From positions 411,409-475,408 of the forward strand of contig NW_003137828.1 of the NCBI RefSeq assembly GCF_000003605.2: a stretch of 64,000 bases of DNA, read 5' to 3'. The translations under genes and the position numbers were made by a program. The notes beneath the pieces are model-generated. The model was not told where the DNA came from. It was given only the letters and a program-made list of their open reading frames with translations, and made no database searches. This document shows, one piece after another, positions 13,626 through 27,967 of the stretch. The stretch comes from Saccoglossus kowalevskii (Eukaryota > Hemichordata > Enteropneusta > Harrimaniidae). Numbering within the stretch: the stretch's first letter is position 1; every line of letters begins with the position of its first letter.

Positions 13626-16600
13626 ACAATCAATAAGCAAAAATAAATGAATCTGTTACCCTCTTTTCGTGTTTGCGGCCAACAAATTTTATGTATTCCC
13701 ACTTTTTCAATATGTTCGTCAAAATAACACGTGACAAATCAGGTGTGACTTTGGTCTGTGGAATTATTCATAATGCTATATGTGTGTTTTGTTTTCTTTC
13801 CAGAAATATGTGCTTTATGCTGACGTTTCCATTGATAAAACATTCTAGAGGCATTCTAATCTGCGTCTTCTTGCAATGTGTGATTCGAATAAGAAATAAA
13901 GCTTAAAATGTAGTGAATGCTAATTCATATAAGTGCTTACAATGATGTGAATCGCTAACGTAAGTGTTTACTCTCATCGTAGCAGATGGCATGTACATTT
14001 CTTTGCTCTGTCCATTTAATATAACGCAAATAGAGGTATTCCTTTGTTGTCTAAGAAAGAAGCCGAGCATTCTGTTCACAAGCATAACTCTTATTCAGCT
14101 ATTTTTGGAACAAAAAACTAAGAAAAAGACGAAAAGAAGTACATTTACGAATTTATTAATCACTCTCACCGACTGTGCTGGGTACGTCTGCAACAGTCTT
14201 GTAAACCTATACTAAAAATCACATGTAATTATGGGTAATACATTTCGCTGTCTCTTGGTATCATTTGAACTGACAGCCAGGATGTATTCAAGTAATTATT
14301 GTGAACCAGAAACGAGACATGTTTATAGAGTTTTATGTTTTTACTTCACTAGTAAGTCAATCACAATAAGTCTTTTCTGTCAAATGCTTTTTCACGGCCG
14401 TAAACACATTATTTCCAATGTTGCTAAAATACACAATAATTTTATTATATATATTTTCAATTCCATTAAAATAAATTGTTTCGAGCGACTGGTTTTTCAT
14501 TCCATTCATTATTTTGACATCTATAACCAACACCCTAACATCCAGTCGCTACTATCGCAAGTTTTTCGAACCATATCCATGACCTGAATTCGCAATCATT
14601 TGAATGTGGTTAAACTTCTACCCTAAATATATTTCAGTACAGCTAGGTCTAGATAATATGATTGATGTTTCAAAATCACAAGCAGCAAAATTCTATACTG
14701 TCAGGATAAAAAACATAAATGCTTTAAATCTATAAAAAAATAATTTACAATTAAGATATTTTCGATAAATTACTAAACATACAGATATCGCAATGTGTAT
14801 GTATATGTTCAAGAAACCCGAGTGAGAGGCATTATGAATGACTTTATTTGCTGGTGGAAAAACTATCATGGAACAAACCAAATGCTACAGAAAACGTCAT
14901 TTCACACGATGTCATTAATATGTTTTCACATTTGAAAGGTACTGCGTTACGAAGCATCATGTCTTATATTACTTTATTAGTATAATAAGATCAGCTTTAA
15001 CAAATCCAATACACACTAAGTTTGTTTAATATCCTGCCACATATATGTTTCATAACTTAATTAAATAATTATGCAAAAATTAATTTGAAACGCATAATTT
15101 CTTTCTATACAGTAACCACGAACAAAACTACATGGCCTTTTGTCAACCCAAATAAATAATAAAAAAATTCTGAGCCTGGCATTATACTATAATTCTACTC
15201 ACTTTACAGTGTAATCCAACCATAATATCATGCCGTCGATAGACGTTTATTTATAAAAGGCTGGCGATCGTTACATCATTACGTATGAATGAAAATCCGA
15301 CAACGAAGAAAGATATTATATGACACATGTCAGATTACAGCTCAGAGATTGATTAACCAAAGAATTGTACCCAGTGCTACACAGTTTAACATCTGTCAAT
15401 CCAAACGACCCTTGAATTCACATGATGACCCCTGTCAATTGAAGACGTCTGGTATGTTGCGAAATTATAACTAATAACAGATTGATAGTTAAGAATATTT
15501 GAGTGTTGTCAATAGCAAATCAACTTAAAGCTTTCGAGAACTTTTAGAATGTCGGCTTCGAAAATAAATATGCCCTTTAACCTAGCCAGCTTGAACTAGA
15601 CTTAATTGATTCTAAAAGCCTAACCCCCGATAGCTAATTGATTATTTTGGAGTTCATTTAAAGTACATTTGCAATGAGAAGTCTACAACGGACCGACGTA
15701 TAATCATTTTCCTAAATACATCTTTGTTGCGTTTTGGGCCACCGCTTTGATCAGTTTCCCAATTACGTTACTATCTAATAAGATATTAAATATAATTACA
15801 TTTGTAAGGCGTTGTATTAGTTAAAACATCTGTCACGAAAAATGAAATGAACTAAATGACAAAAAGCAAACAAATTAACTTATATGACGGTTATCTAAAA
15901 AATACAGTAGTTGCGACATGTTATACATATTTTAGTACAATAACGAGCAATACGTATATTCTTGAAATATGTTGTCACGCCCATGAAACAAGCCTTTGTT
16001 GCAAACATCAATCAGAAATGCAAACATAGAACTACACTCATTTGGCACTTGTCTTTTAAACACAACTACACACAAAGCAGGTACATTTAGCATGTCTTCC
16101 ACGGGTACAGCTGTCAAGTTACACGTATCTGTTCTATTATAATTTCAGTTAATGTAATTACAAGGCGACAACGATGCATAAATCGTGTTTTCCCTCGATA
16201 TATTTTACAAAGAAAGTGTACGACTAACGGCATTAAAGTTGGTTAGTCCTTAAACAGATTGCTAAACTTCCTATACGTACGAGTGTTTCACGTCTGAACC
16301 GCTTTCTGCAGAAAAATAAATATAAATACTATTTGAATATCGATATGTGATACTTATATTCAAAATTATATTCAAAAATCCTTTATCCCCCAATGCATTG
16401 TTCATGTAATCAATGCTTTGAGAAGAAGATGGATGAAAAATAGCATTCGGTGCAATCTCCCAACCTGTCCAGCAATTGCAGTGCAGCGACTGAGGCATTG
16501 GCCACGAGTGATGACAAAGATTATTGAAGACAACATGCACCTTGTTTATGTTCAATTATTCTCTCAAAGTTGTAAAATTATAACCTGTGTGAGACTTTTC

Positions 16601-17112
16601 CCCTTATAAATTGCCCAGGTTACATGTGTGGTGTGTTCTCCTGTACTGACATGAAATATACAAGTAAATATTGTTACATTACACCATTGTGATGTCAGTT
16701 TAATACACGTCATTATCAGCCTGTCAATCTGATCTGCGTATCTTAAAAGTTTCATTTACCGGATATGCACGTAGCCCATGGGGACAGGAACGTGTACTCA
16801 GTACGCAGCGGAATAAATTTAGTGTGTTAAAACATGTACGTGACTTATTTGCACAAATAACCCATTGAACACAGCATGGGTCAAAATAATGAAAACTTTT
16901 ACCATATGTATGATAATTAAAAATCGGATTAATAACATACACTATTGGATGACGTGTTCTATTTAAAGACGAAATATGAATGAAAACGTGTAGTTTTTTT
17001 TATTTATTGTAAACCAAGCACGTTTTTTCCTGTAGCATTCTGATGAGTATTCTTTCGATGAAATATTGCCATTCTGTAATACGTATGACTGTGTCCTGAA
17101 TGGCATTTCGCT

Positions 17113-17335
17113 GTCAATCGTTAAGCGTCGAAGCGCCTCGCTACTAATCTGCAAGTTCCGGAATCGTCAAGTTCTCGCTATCAATCATCAGTATATGAAA
17201 CACACAAAATCAAATAGTCAAGCTCCGACGTGCCTCGATATCAATCGTTGAGTCCGGAGCACCTCGATATCAATCGTTAATAAGCTCCGGTGCGCTGTCA
17301 ATCTCCGGGCCCCTCGTCAAGCTTCGGAACTCTTT
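17113..17335. repeat. Diverged tandem repeat, roughly 30-37 bp unit
   Basis: The words CTCGATATCAATCGTT and AAGCTCCGG or close variants recur several times (for example around 17140, 17220, 17255 and 17280). Spacing is irregular and GC content is higher than in the flanks. This suggests an old minisatellite. Confidence 0.6.
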
Positions 17336-18431
17336 ACTACTATTTATTCGTTGTAAACAAATTCTATGTATACTTAAATCGTTAAATCGTTGGATGTGCA
17401 CTGATGGGAACCGTCACTAGTACCCCTGGTATTGTTTCATTAGGTTCCCATTCATCATATTACACTAGCCATCACTAGTCCATCATCTGTCGCCACATTT
17501 ATGAACAATAAAGACAGTTTCTCGTCTGAGTTATACAGGCATTTCCAGAATCGCTCTACTTCACTTCGCGGCTAATGGGACATTAGATTGATTTTAAATT
17601 ACAGAGTGTATGTTATGAACTTAATAACTGTCACTGGCAAGACTCCTCAGTACGTGATTGGTACACGATTTCGTCTGGCGATCATATTAATAGTATATTA
17701 CGTGATGGGTGTCCTATATTCGTATTTTAGTTACTTTACAAATGAAACGCAAGCTAGAGTTAAGATAAAGATGCACTGTGCACTTCACAATCATCGTCCT
17801 AAAACTTTGTTCATAATATATCGGAATTTCCCAAGTATGCTATATTAATGGTAATATTAACAGTACGTTTGATTGGAGGACGTTAACATTGTTAGTGATG
17901 CTCAATAATACTAGCTATACAACTTTAGTTTAACACGTAATTACGATGCAGTCTCACGTTTTAGTTATTCACGACTACTTAATGGGAAAAGATGCATTCT
18001 TCGAAATGGAAAAGTACATATGTGTGTATCATACGACGTTTCTGTCTTTTCAGAATAATTAATTGAGACAAGCAAAGTTTCGGATTCATTCATTTGACCG
18101 CAAAGTTCAAGGATATTTTTAGTAAGGCACGTTTTGATGATATAGTTGCATTTCCACGTTTCGGTTATCGTAATTAATGCAAAGAACCGCGTCGACTTAG
18201 ACTCGATATTCCATACTATTCATTGAGATTCCTTTCACAAACACGAGATAACTTAATTCAATTAGATTTAAAAACGAATTGTTCAGCACGCGCGGACCAG
18301 TACAGAATGAAGTAGGTTATTCATTTGTGATTATATAACTCCCTTTTTGAATATTAATGCATTTTGGTTGACACGTAACCTCTCGTTAAATATATCACAC
18401 CACTGGGAAAAGAATAAAGAGGTGTAATTAA

Positions 18432-18433
<2 letters not shown>

Positions 18434-18516
<83 letters not shown>
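18434..18516. repeat. (AT)n microsatellite
   Basis: An uninterrupted AT dinucleotide tract of about 83 bp. Confidence 0.97.
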
Positions 18517-18517
<1 letters not shown>

Positions 18518-18959
18518 GTCGTTCATGAAAACAACATGACGGTGGGGTGATGCTGTTTTCTTTTTCTACTGACTGGTACGTTTGCTGGCACTTTATCTCT
18601 GTATTTGATTATTTTTGTTATAAGATTCTAGTTTCTCTCTGAAACCGTATTACGAATAATTGTGCAAATTGTAAAGGTTTGCACTCAAGTCAATGGCACA
18701 CCACTCTTTATTTGAAGTTTTTAAAGCCACTTTATTACCGGTTTATCTCTAAAACCGTTTTGCGAGAATTGAGCAACGGATAAGCATATGCTCGTACTAG
18801 TAGTTGAACGACAAGAATGTGGTAAAAACAGTCCTGGAACACGAACACGAACAAGCCATGCATGGTATAGTCCCCTCTAGTTATCAAATCTAAGTTATAT
18901 AGTTTTGTTTATAGTAATATAGTACGAGTACTTGCCCATACTCTGGAACATCATTAATT

Positions 18960-19110
18960 AAAAAAATTGACACTGGTCGGCCATTTTAAATCGGATCAAT
19001 TTGTATATCTATGACATGGTTAATAATGAATTCATGCAACAATACAGTACAAAAATGGCCGCCATTCGGTCATCTTGAATCAGATCGCGAAACAAATTGA
19101 TGTACCGATT
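18960..19110. repeat. Dispersed repeat fragment (GGCCATTTT / GAATCGGATC type)
   Basis: Contains TCGGCCATTTTAAATCGGATC and, about 90 bp later, TTCGGTCATCTTGAATCAGATC. The same pair of phrases occurs at about 31615-31810. This marks two fragments of one dispersed family. The ends are not defined and there is no coding capacity. Confidence 0.5.
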
Positions 19111-21016
19111 GTTGCATACCAATAAAATAGCAATTATGTATTTCTACGCGAAGATTCTGAAATTAAATTTATATTTTATTATGATATTTCGAAATCGATG
19201 TGTTAGAATTACATATAAAACGTGGATTTCAGGACTCATTACGAATGTCACTCTTTTCCCACCAGATTGCCTAGCGTCTGCGCCTGTGTTAATACACAAG
19301 TGTAAATAGTTTGACATAACGATGAAAAATCAAACACGAAATTGTTTTAATAATGCTTTCACAATAAATAAACCTCATACTGCAATTTATTAATAAAAAT
19401 GTTAACTTGCAAACTTTTGGAACATCAGCACTGGACTTTGAAAAGCCGAGTGACATATCATATTACCAAACACAATAAAAAATTCAGTTTAAATAGTAGA
19501 AGATTTATCCAGTATGTCGGTAAATATAGTTTGACTAATATGACAATGTGGAATGATAGCTATAGACAAAATAATGTCAATCATAACTAATAAAACACAT
19601 ACCTTAGAAAACTATTCACCATATATGCTATACGTGTGATTTAGTGTTATGATAATTCTAACAATATTTGGCATTCTAATAAAAAAAGTCATTTCGATTT
19701 GTTTACTTAGAGTTTTCTAAAAAAACTTGAGACAACAAATAAATTAACATTATTTACATCGTATGAGTTATATATATATATATAATCAGAAACACGAAGC
19801 ACTATTTACATATATATATACGTTTGAGTGGAATTCAATAACATCAAATAACAGTTTTAATACATAACAAGACAACCGCAATATTATTTATTGGCAGAAC
19901 TGATTGTATATTATGCATGATTAAACGAATGTTGGCAATGTGAACTTATTACATTTTATATTGGAACACGAGTACAAATCATATTGGTAGAAGAACTCAG
20001 TGAAATTTACATAGATATATATTTGTCCTTAATGTTACAAATTTCGACTTGATCAAATTAGAGCAGTTGCATCCATGCCTTGTTGAATAGTTAGTGAATG
20101 AAATGTGTATTTTATTCCTATCGTGATCACATACAGCAATACGTGTTCAGGTGGTCTCAATTTTGAAATATTATAGGCAACTTTTGTGATTGCAATCTCG
20201 CCACTTTCTGTACCGTATTGTGGACAGCATTGTTTGCGCATACACTATGTTACCATGGTGATTTGATTACCACCCACTGATGCACCTACTCATTTTATCG
20301 AAGTCGAATTAGTTTTATATTTCATGTGTATTCATTTCACATGATGAAAAACCTGAGACGTGTTTCTCATATCTTGATTTATGTTTGGAACCTCTCACAT
20401 TCTTGGCATCTCGAATTCAAACGTATTTCGACATTGCATCACGTTACCACATTTTTAAAAATAAAAGTCATTTTATATTCCATTGACAAAAACACAGTGT
20501 GACCAATATAATTCATTACTGAACACGTGGATTGAACGGCAAACATATGTTGGTTTCATCAAAATAGCACAAACTAGTAGAGTTATAATGAAGGTCTAAT
20601 GGGTGATTTATTTTGTTGAATGTCGGCTGTAGGATTCAGTATCTGAAATGGAGAAATAACAACATACTCACACAATATTTGTATCGTTATTAATTGAAGG
20701 AAATTTAAAAATCTAAGAACACACACATAACTGACAAACAATCGACAAATGACACCACAATAATTCAAACAACTTACAAACTATCCATACTGACAAAGCA
20801 AACAGTTACAATTCCACATCACATCAAAATCAGTATGACAGAAATATATGAACCAAACGTGATGGCAGAGTGCGAATACTCCCATCCACATGTCAACATG
20901 ATCCATTCCCGATGAAATTTTCGATGACCAATTGTATGGGATATTGACCAATGCATTGGTCGAATTCGGAAGTTCGAAAATTCATGCTGTTTACTAGATA
21001 CAACAAGCCGGTAGGC

Positions 21017-21937
21017 TGGTTGACGATCCGCTCCGCTCAAAAAAACAAGCAACACGTTTTTTGCTGTTCCCAAGGTAGGACATGAACGTGAAGATAACGT
21101 CAGTTTATAACTAAATGGACCCTGTATACGAAGTTCGCAAAAACCATTCAGTCTTTAGAAGTCACTTATTTTATTACTAGGACGTATGCTGTTACATTTC
21201 CAACCGTTTTGCCATAGTATTTTCTAGAAAGAAGGCAGCATTTACAGTTCATTCAAAGTTGCGTTGATTACATAGATACAGTGTAACAACGTCGGCGTAC
21301 CAGTACGCAACGGAGCCAAAATAAAAAGCAAGATCATCTGAACGCTGCTATTACAAAACTGGTAGGATGTAATACATTTAGGGCGAAAGTATCCAAAAAT
21401 CAGTTTTTGGATGTTGCAATGGCAGTGGTGCACCAGGATTTTGTTTTCAATTAGTGACGACACGACCTAACTGTGAAGTATGAACAAAATCAGCCAGCCA
21501 AAAAAATCACAGAGGAGTTAAAAGCCGTTGCTGATGAAAAGTTACCCCAACTTTGGGGTCAAATCTCTTGGTAATGAAAAAAGATATCAAAAATTCAAAT
21601 AGTAACTTTGTGCCCACACTCAAGCTGAGTAGAATGAGCTATGTTTGAAGTGTTTTATCCCAAATTTGTAAGAGGAGATGCATTTGGCGGGAAGCTATTC
21701 AAAAATCAGTTTTTTGGCTGTTGCTATGACAAAGGTGGGCCAAACATTTTTTCAGATTTTTTCTAATAACTAGGGTGAAGGTGTAATCTACCTGCCAAGT
21801 TTGAAAGAAATCGGCCAAGCCAAAAAAATCACAGAAGAAATCATACGTGAAAACACTGGAAATTTACACACACACACCCACACACAAAACGACAAAAGTG
21901 ATTATAAGGGCAATCCTAGCGGAGCGGATCGCCAATC
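21017..21937. mobile_element. Non-autonomous element with inverted ends, about 0.92 kb
   Basis: The left end (21017-21037) reads TGACGATCCGCTCCGCT. The right end (21918-21937) reads AGCGGAGCGGATCGCCA, its near-perfect inverse. Inside, two diverged copies of one module lie in tandem (about 21390-21520 and 21685-21840). Both run from CAAAAATCAGTTTTTGG through a variable part to CCAAAAAAATCACAGA. No transposase reading frame is visible. The family is unknown to me. Confidence 0.55.
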
Positions 21938-22599
21938 TTTTTATCTTTATTTATTTTGGGTATAAGTAAGTTTCCGCTATAATTGAGGTGCGTCATATCT
22001 CTCAAATACATGACGTAGACAAGTCTTATAAGCAACACAACTATTGTGCATCTTGGTCTCAGTCACTGTCACAGTCAAACACTATTTCACCGCCTCAGTG
22101 TACGTGTGATCATGCGACACTGACATTGACGTTGAAATGCCCATAACCTGTTCAAGTATAGAACAACACAGATGGAACCTATAATTCTGAGTTTATTTAA
22201 GCATATATCACATCAGATAATTTGTATTATCAAGTAGTTTGTTGTTTATTTATTTTAGAGTATACTTGCTTTAACCTTGAGGTAATTTATACACAGCAAG
22301 TCGGGCGATATAATTTCCATGCACACAGACTTCGGAAGCAAATCACAATACTTCGCTGAATACCATGTATTTTAATTAGCCAATTCACACACTGGTGCGT
22401 TCCTGGGAATAACGTAGTAATTCGTATATCTGCTCACGTGAAAACATTATAACCTCGCACCACGCGTTGTCTATCTATATTACCCGCCTTTCTTCAGTGA
22501 ATTAGGTGCACTTTATTTACTCTCACGTGTGCATACGAACTTGAAGAATATAATTAAATTCATCTTATCTCGAGGAAATGCATGTACAGCGCAGGGTAT

Positions 22600-22890
22600 T
22601 AGTTAATTACATGAAAAACCCGTGTTTTCCCGTGATGAATGATCATCGCCGCCTAGTTCCCGGTTTCAATCAGCGAAGTAAATGCGATCTTAATGATGTA
22701 TTTATCCCCCGGTTAAAACCAGACGTAATTGCATCGAGCAAATCCCGACGTTTAATTGAGTGAATAAATTGTGAATAAACAACGGCGGCGTTGATTTCAA
22801 TAGTGAGTCGCGAAGCCACTCTGGTGAAAACGGTCAGTCTAGCACCGTAATCGAATCTTAATTGGCCATTGAAATTAAGGAAGATACGGG
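22600..22890. promoter_or_regulatory. Candidate conserved non-coding / enhancer-like block
   Basis: A high-complexity block of more balanced base composition than its AT-rich surroundings, inside intron 1. It carries several homeodomain-type TAATTG/CAATTA cores (for example TTAATTGAG near 22755 and CTTAATTGG near 22857). A 61-codon ORF overlaps it (22578-22763) but shows no domain. The assignment is an inference from composition only. Confidence 0.2.
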
Positions 22891-23497
22891 GCTACGAATG
22901 ACTGTAAAGTGAGTATTCTGCATGAGAGCAATTGTCATGCTGAACCGAAAAAAAACGTGAGAAAAGTTGGATGTAGATCATTCTAAATTGGCGTAGAAGG
23001 GACTGATCAAATGAGTTGGATTTAGACTTATGTTTTTGTAACGTCTGTATTACAAAGCATTATTACACCGACATGTTGCTCATTCACTTGCACAATCCGT
23101 TCTCCTATGATTTTTTTGTTATACATATATATTTTACATGTACACACATTATTAGTGACCTTGGATTTATAAGTCTTATACAACGTGTTAATCAGACCCG
23201 GGATTATGACAATCTGTAGTTCAATAAGGGTAACGACATATTTTCAAGTCCCCGAGGTCTTATTAGTAAACCATTATAAACATGTAGCAGACTCAATGGT
23301 CTAATAGCGAATATATTGTCGTATAATTGACGTATATAACTCTGCATGCAAAGTCGCAGTAACCTGAATACGACGATTCTGGGACCACGGATTCGATACG
23401 TGTCGAAATGTAATACGAAATGCCAAACAATGAATAGAATTATGTCTGTAATTATGCGTATAGTATTTTAGCCGATGAAGAATGTCACGAATTCAAT

Positions 23498-23948
23498 AGT
23501 GGGTCCATTACAGACATTTTTATTAAACTTCATTGGTTACCAGTTGTACAAAGAATCAATTTCAAATTACTTTTACTAGTGTATAAATCTTTGTATGGTT
23601 TTGCCCCAAATTATCTATGTGAATTAATCGAATTTTATGTACCTAGTCGTAGTTTAAGATCTGAATCAAAGTTTCTTATTAAAACTCGTCAGGTGTGTAG
23701 TAAAAAGTCCAAGGTGTTATACAAAGACCGTGCTTTTGAAAATTTAGGTCCTAAACTTTTTAATGAATTACCTCTGTCTGTTCGTTCTAGTCCTTCAGTA
23801 GACATTTTTAAATCCAGACTGAAAACGCACTTATTTAAATGTGCTTTTAATATTTGACTGATTGTTTATTGTATCAGCGCCTTTGATCTTCATATGTTGG
23901 AATTGTTGCGCTTAATTAAATAAAGTTATTATTATTATTATTATTATG
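23498..23948 (+). mobile_element. 5'-truncated non-LTR retrotransposon (LINE, CR1/L2-like), 3' end
   Basis: The + frame encodes the C-terminal tail of a LINE ORF2. It reads KLHWLPVVQRINFKLLLLVY, then YKSLYGFAPNYL, YVPSRSLRS and SSPSVDIFKSRLKTHLF, ending at TGA (23855-23857). These words are the usual end of CR1/L2/Rex-type reverse-transcriptase proteins. A short 3' UTR and a (TTA)n tail at 23927-23948 follow, as is typical of CR1/L2-type 3' ends. Only about the last 115 codons remain; reverse transcriptase and endonuclease are absent. The fragment is in the sense orientation of the channel gene. Confidence 0.85.
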
Positions 23949-26547
23949 AAGGTCGATGAAAATGCTTTATCGTCCACATTTTGCTATGCCGCAATGCGCA
24001 AAACTGACAAACACCACGAGTGCGTATACGAAATAAACAAACAATCGACGTATTAAAAATCAACAAGACGACATCAAAGAATTAGAAAATAATACGTTAT
24101 TTTTGGGAGTGCATTGCAGGATATATTTGTCGAAGCGTAATATCTGGAATGTGTATCGATTTCATTCTCACGGTTCACAAAAGACGAGCATTAGGGAATT
24201 AGGGTAAAGCTTGGAAATACTCGTTAAGGGGGGCACAGAAAAGCGTAATGTCTTTTAACATTGGTGTGTATATATTGCGACATAAGACTGACTGAGTCGG
24301 ACATTTTGTAGCATAATATTAGTAATTCGTGAATATAAAATATTCAAATATTGCTTAATCGTCCAATGCAAATAATAAGATTTAGTTTAATTTAAATTAC
24401 TCGTGAATGAGTAAGTGATAATATATAAAGCGTTTAATGTGATTTTTATTGCCTTATATATAATTAAAATATTAGGCTGGGAAAAAAACTTATTTATTAT
24501 GTGAATCTCATTCAATGAAACAAAACGAGAGAAATGGAAAAACTATGTATTTAATTGTTATATGATTGAAATAAAACATTGGCAACTACCTTAAATTTGG
24601 AACGTGGCTGTATGGCAAGTTAATTATGATTGATCCATCATTTTTTCTGGCTATATCCCGCGGGGTAGAAGAACATGTTTCGGGATTGCAAGTCGATTAA
24701 TTTATAATTAAATATAATCTTAAGAACATTGTGGAAATACGCGTGTTTCATTAATTCGCATAATGACTTTTGATCCGAGGAGGACGAGGTAACTTGAAGT
24801 GGTTTATTTCCATGCCCATACCAGCACAACAAAACAAAACCTTTGTGTTTAATTGCATTTATATCGAATTTGTAATTTTATTTGAAGAACAAAGTTGTTA
24901 TTGAACTATGTCATACAAGATCTGGAAATAGTTAATTATTGAATTGGATACCGAAAAATTACATTTACGCAATAATAATACAAACATTTTCAAATTTATC
25001 ATACGATAAAAAGTGTTCAAAATTATAAAATTATTTGATTAATATTAAGCGTTATTTATCTCTAAGTGCCAACATTTCCCGCTTCTCAGTTTTCCTACTG
25101 GTCATTAAAGTCCAAAACCAATATAAAATATAAAATGTGTATAGTGATACAAACATTTCCACATATTCCATCTTCAGAGTGCTAGAGGTTCTATTCTTAT
25201 CTTAACAATCTCGTGATGATTAAGAATTGCTCCTTTTTTCTTGTCGATACATTGGCAGAACTCTGTTGGGACCTGATAGCTTTTCGAGGTAATATATTCA
25301 GTGACCCTTAAATAGGTATGTGCCTCACGGGCCTAAAGACTTCGTGATGAGAATAAATGCAGATTCCAGAATAATACGTAGTCTACGTAATCACTCCTTG
25401 GGAGATTTAGTATATATATTCACAACTGAGCACAAACTAAAACCCACTCCTGCCCCATGTCACTTTCACTCTAGAGATATTTACAGGACTTAAATCACAC
25501 TAACAATGCATCAATCATCAATATCACTGTCAAGTGCATAGCATTATTTGAGCTTATTGTCTCATCGGTCTTTATAGAGACTGTATATGGAGGGTATGTA
25601 AGACATCGATAAACGCTGGATAAGCTTTGTCTGGTGTATACAGATTTATTATTTTCTTCGTATACATTTGTAAAATAGGCGAGAAAGTGCAATTAAGTTA
25701 GGGAGGATATATACATATGCGTAGTAGAAAGTAGCAATAGCATCGCACACAATATATGTCCAAGTACCAGAAAAAAAAGAACGTATTACAAGTATACTTG
25801 ATCAAGTCAGTGAGATCACGAAAACCACCACACACAATCGAAACGCTAAATACATCAGTGGTGGAATTCTCATAAATGTATGGATTTCCAAACAACCATG
25901 ATTTGATGTTACCTGTTTCGAGAATATTGAGTGTCTTCTGTTCAGTCGCAATCATTGGGTCATAACCATGACCTAGTTCTCATTAATATGTTTTAGTCTA
26001 CATCAAACAATTGAAGCCTGGGATAATTACATAGTGTGCAATGAATGAAATGCCAGATGTATCATGCATATAATGAGAACAAAGTCAGTAATGTATTACT
26101 ATGTACACTGGGGTATTTCCTCTTTGATGTTTGACATATTATAAAATGTTTATTCAATCTCACGACAGTAATGCATTGCATCATAAGTAAATGGACAAAG
26201 ATTTAATCCATAAAATGACTTTTACTGACTTTTATGGCTTTTATACCCCTAGGTAAGGATAGATCTGTATTTACACACCGAAAAATATTTATATTTGTTT
26301 AAGTCATTTTTTTATTTATATAAACGTAAATATTCTGACATAATTCCCCGGATTGGAACGAAAGTCTTGATCAAAAGTGTATTCTACGGTTTAGCAAATA
26401 TGTATTGTATGTCTGTATTGAACGCAAATATGGACCAACCATCATTCGTTTGAGCAATGGAAAGCATATTTTGACAGAACCTGGCAGAAGGGTTCTGTGA
26501 AACTAAAAACAGTTATGTGATGATACGTGTGTTACAAACAATAATGT

Positions 26548-26745
26548 TTGGAATCGATATTGGTGTCCGCCCAACACCAAGGAGTTTGCAGGTTCGACTC
26601 CCGTGGTCAGCTACACACTCAGCAGTTTAAGAAAAAAGACTACATGCTGCCACTTGCCTGGCTTGCGGCTCTCAGGTTTGGGAGTATCGTGTCCATTGTG
26701 TCTGAAACTTACCTTCATCCCCGATCTGTGTAATAAATAAACAAT
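26548..26745 (+). mobile_element. tRNA-derived SINE fragment
   Basis: A good RNA polymerase III B box, GGTTCGACTCC, lies at 26591-26601 inside a tRNA-like T arm, followed by a non-tRNA body and an AATAAATAAAC tail. The A-box half and anticodon arm do not fold, so this is not a working tRNA gene. The layout (tRNA head, unrelated body, short A-rich tail) is that of a SINE. Confidence 0.6.
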
Positions 26746-27967
26746 ATACTTTCATTTCGGGGGAAAATGTGTAATGCAAATAGAAACAGTAGCAATGTAT
26801 GTATCAAAATTAACTGTTTTTCATTAATACACTGGACACCTTTTGCACAAACGTAGTAACGATGTTAAGTTAAATCAACAGCCTAACTTTATCACTCTTA
26901 GTTAAAAATATTGTACAATTCGCTTTCATTATATTGACATTGTATGTTGATTCTTATTTTAATTTGATTTGTAATATTTATATTCAAATTTATTATTAAG
27001 TTATTTGGGCATGGTAATGCATCACAATAGATGACACAATCAGTTAAGAATACCCAATAAAATAGCATCATCCTTTGCATCACAAAATCTATCATAGGTG
27101 TGCTATGGAACATTTTTTGGAAAACAAAGTTACTAGATTATTTTTTAGATGTAATCCAAGTGTTTTAACAATTTTTCAATAACTTGCAAAAGTGAATGTA
27201 AAAAAGTGATTTATTGATGTCAAGTTCAGCTGCGACCAGTTTAGAATAAGAATAACTTGATACGTGAACATATGGCAAAGCACTTATTAATACCTCCTCA
27301 AAACATTCAGCGTATTACAATTATTTATTTTGTTTGTAATGTAATGTATAGTTGCTTCATTAAATTACCGCACGTACGTGGACTAAATATAAATTATTCG
27401 AGTCTAGTATCCCGTGACCACATGGAGCAGAAGAAGATTCACAAAATTATAGTGCAAATCGCATATAGTGTGGTTTCGATCTCGTTTAAAGTCCTTAGAT
27501 GGGATGAAACCTCCCTATGCAGTGTGCATTTACATTTGTATTGAGGTCGAGTTGCCAACGATCTGAAAACGATTTAATCAGTAGGCTTCTAAACATTTGA
27601 AATGGTTCGTTCATAATTATTATACGTTGATGTTTAGTGTATACACGTCACCAACGTCTGCGTGAGTTATAGATCGGCGCAGTATTGACATGAAGTTTTC
27701 CTTTGTAGCATTTGGTATATCCTCAAGACAATCCCCGATTTTCCCAATAAAATTCAATCATTTCTCCTTAGAGTAATCAGATTTTATTTATCACAGTGAT
27801 TGCAACAATCTAATTACATGTTTCCACTAGTATACAAGAAATCGTAAATAATTGCAATTAAAGAATAAGAATTGATAATAATCTTGTGCTAAAACTTATA
27901 ACAATATAATGCAAATTTGATTAATTTAAATCAGCATAAACCTCCAACCTTGCAAATTTCGTTATAG

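Noticed and set aside
14231-14587. 118-codon + strand ORF
   Set aside because: No motif, codon use follows the AT-rich background, inside intron 1.
17395-17545. LTR-like tail with AATAAAGACAG
   Set aside because: No second copy, no paired ends and no internal region, so an LTR cannot be supported.
26560-26615. Possible tRNA gene (B box GGTTCGACTCC)
   Set aside because: The acceptor, D and anticodon arms do not fold; called a SINE instead.
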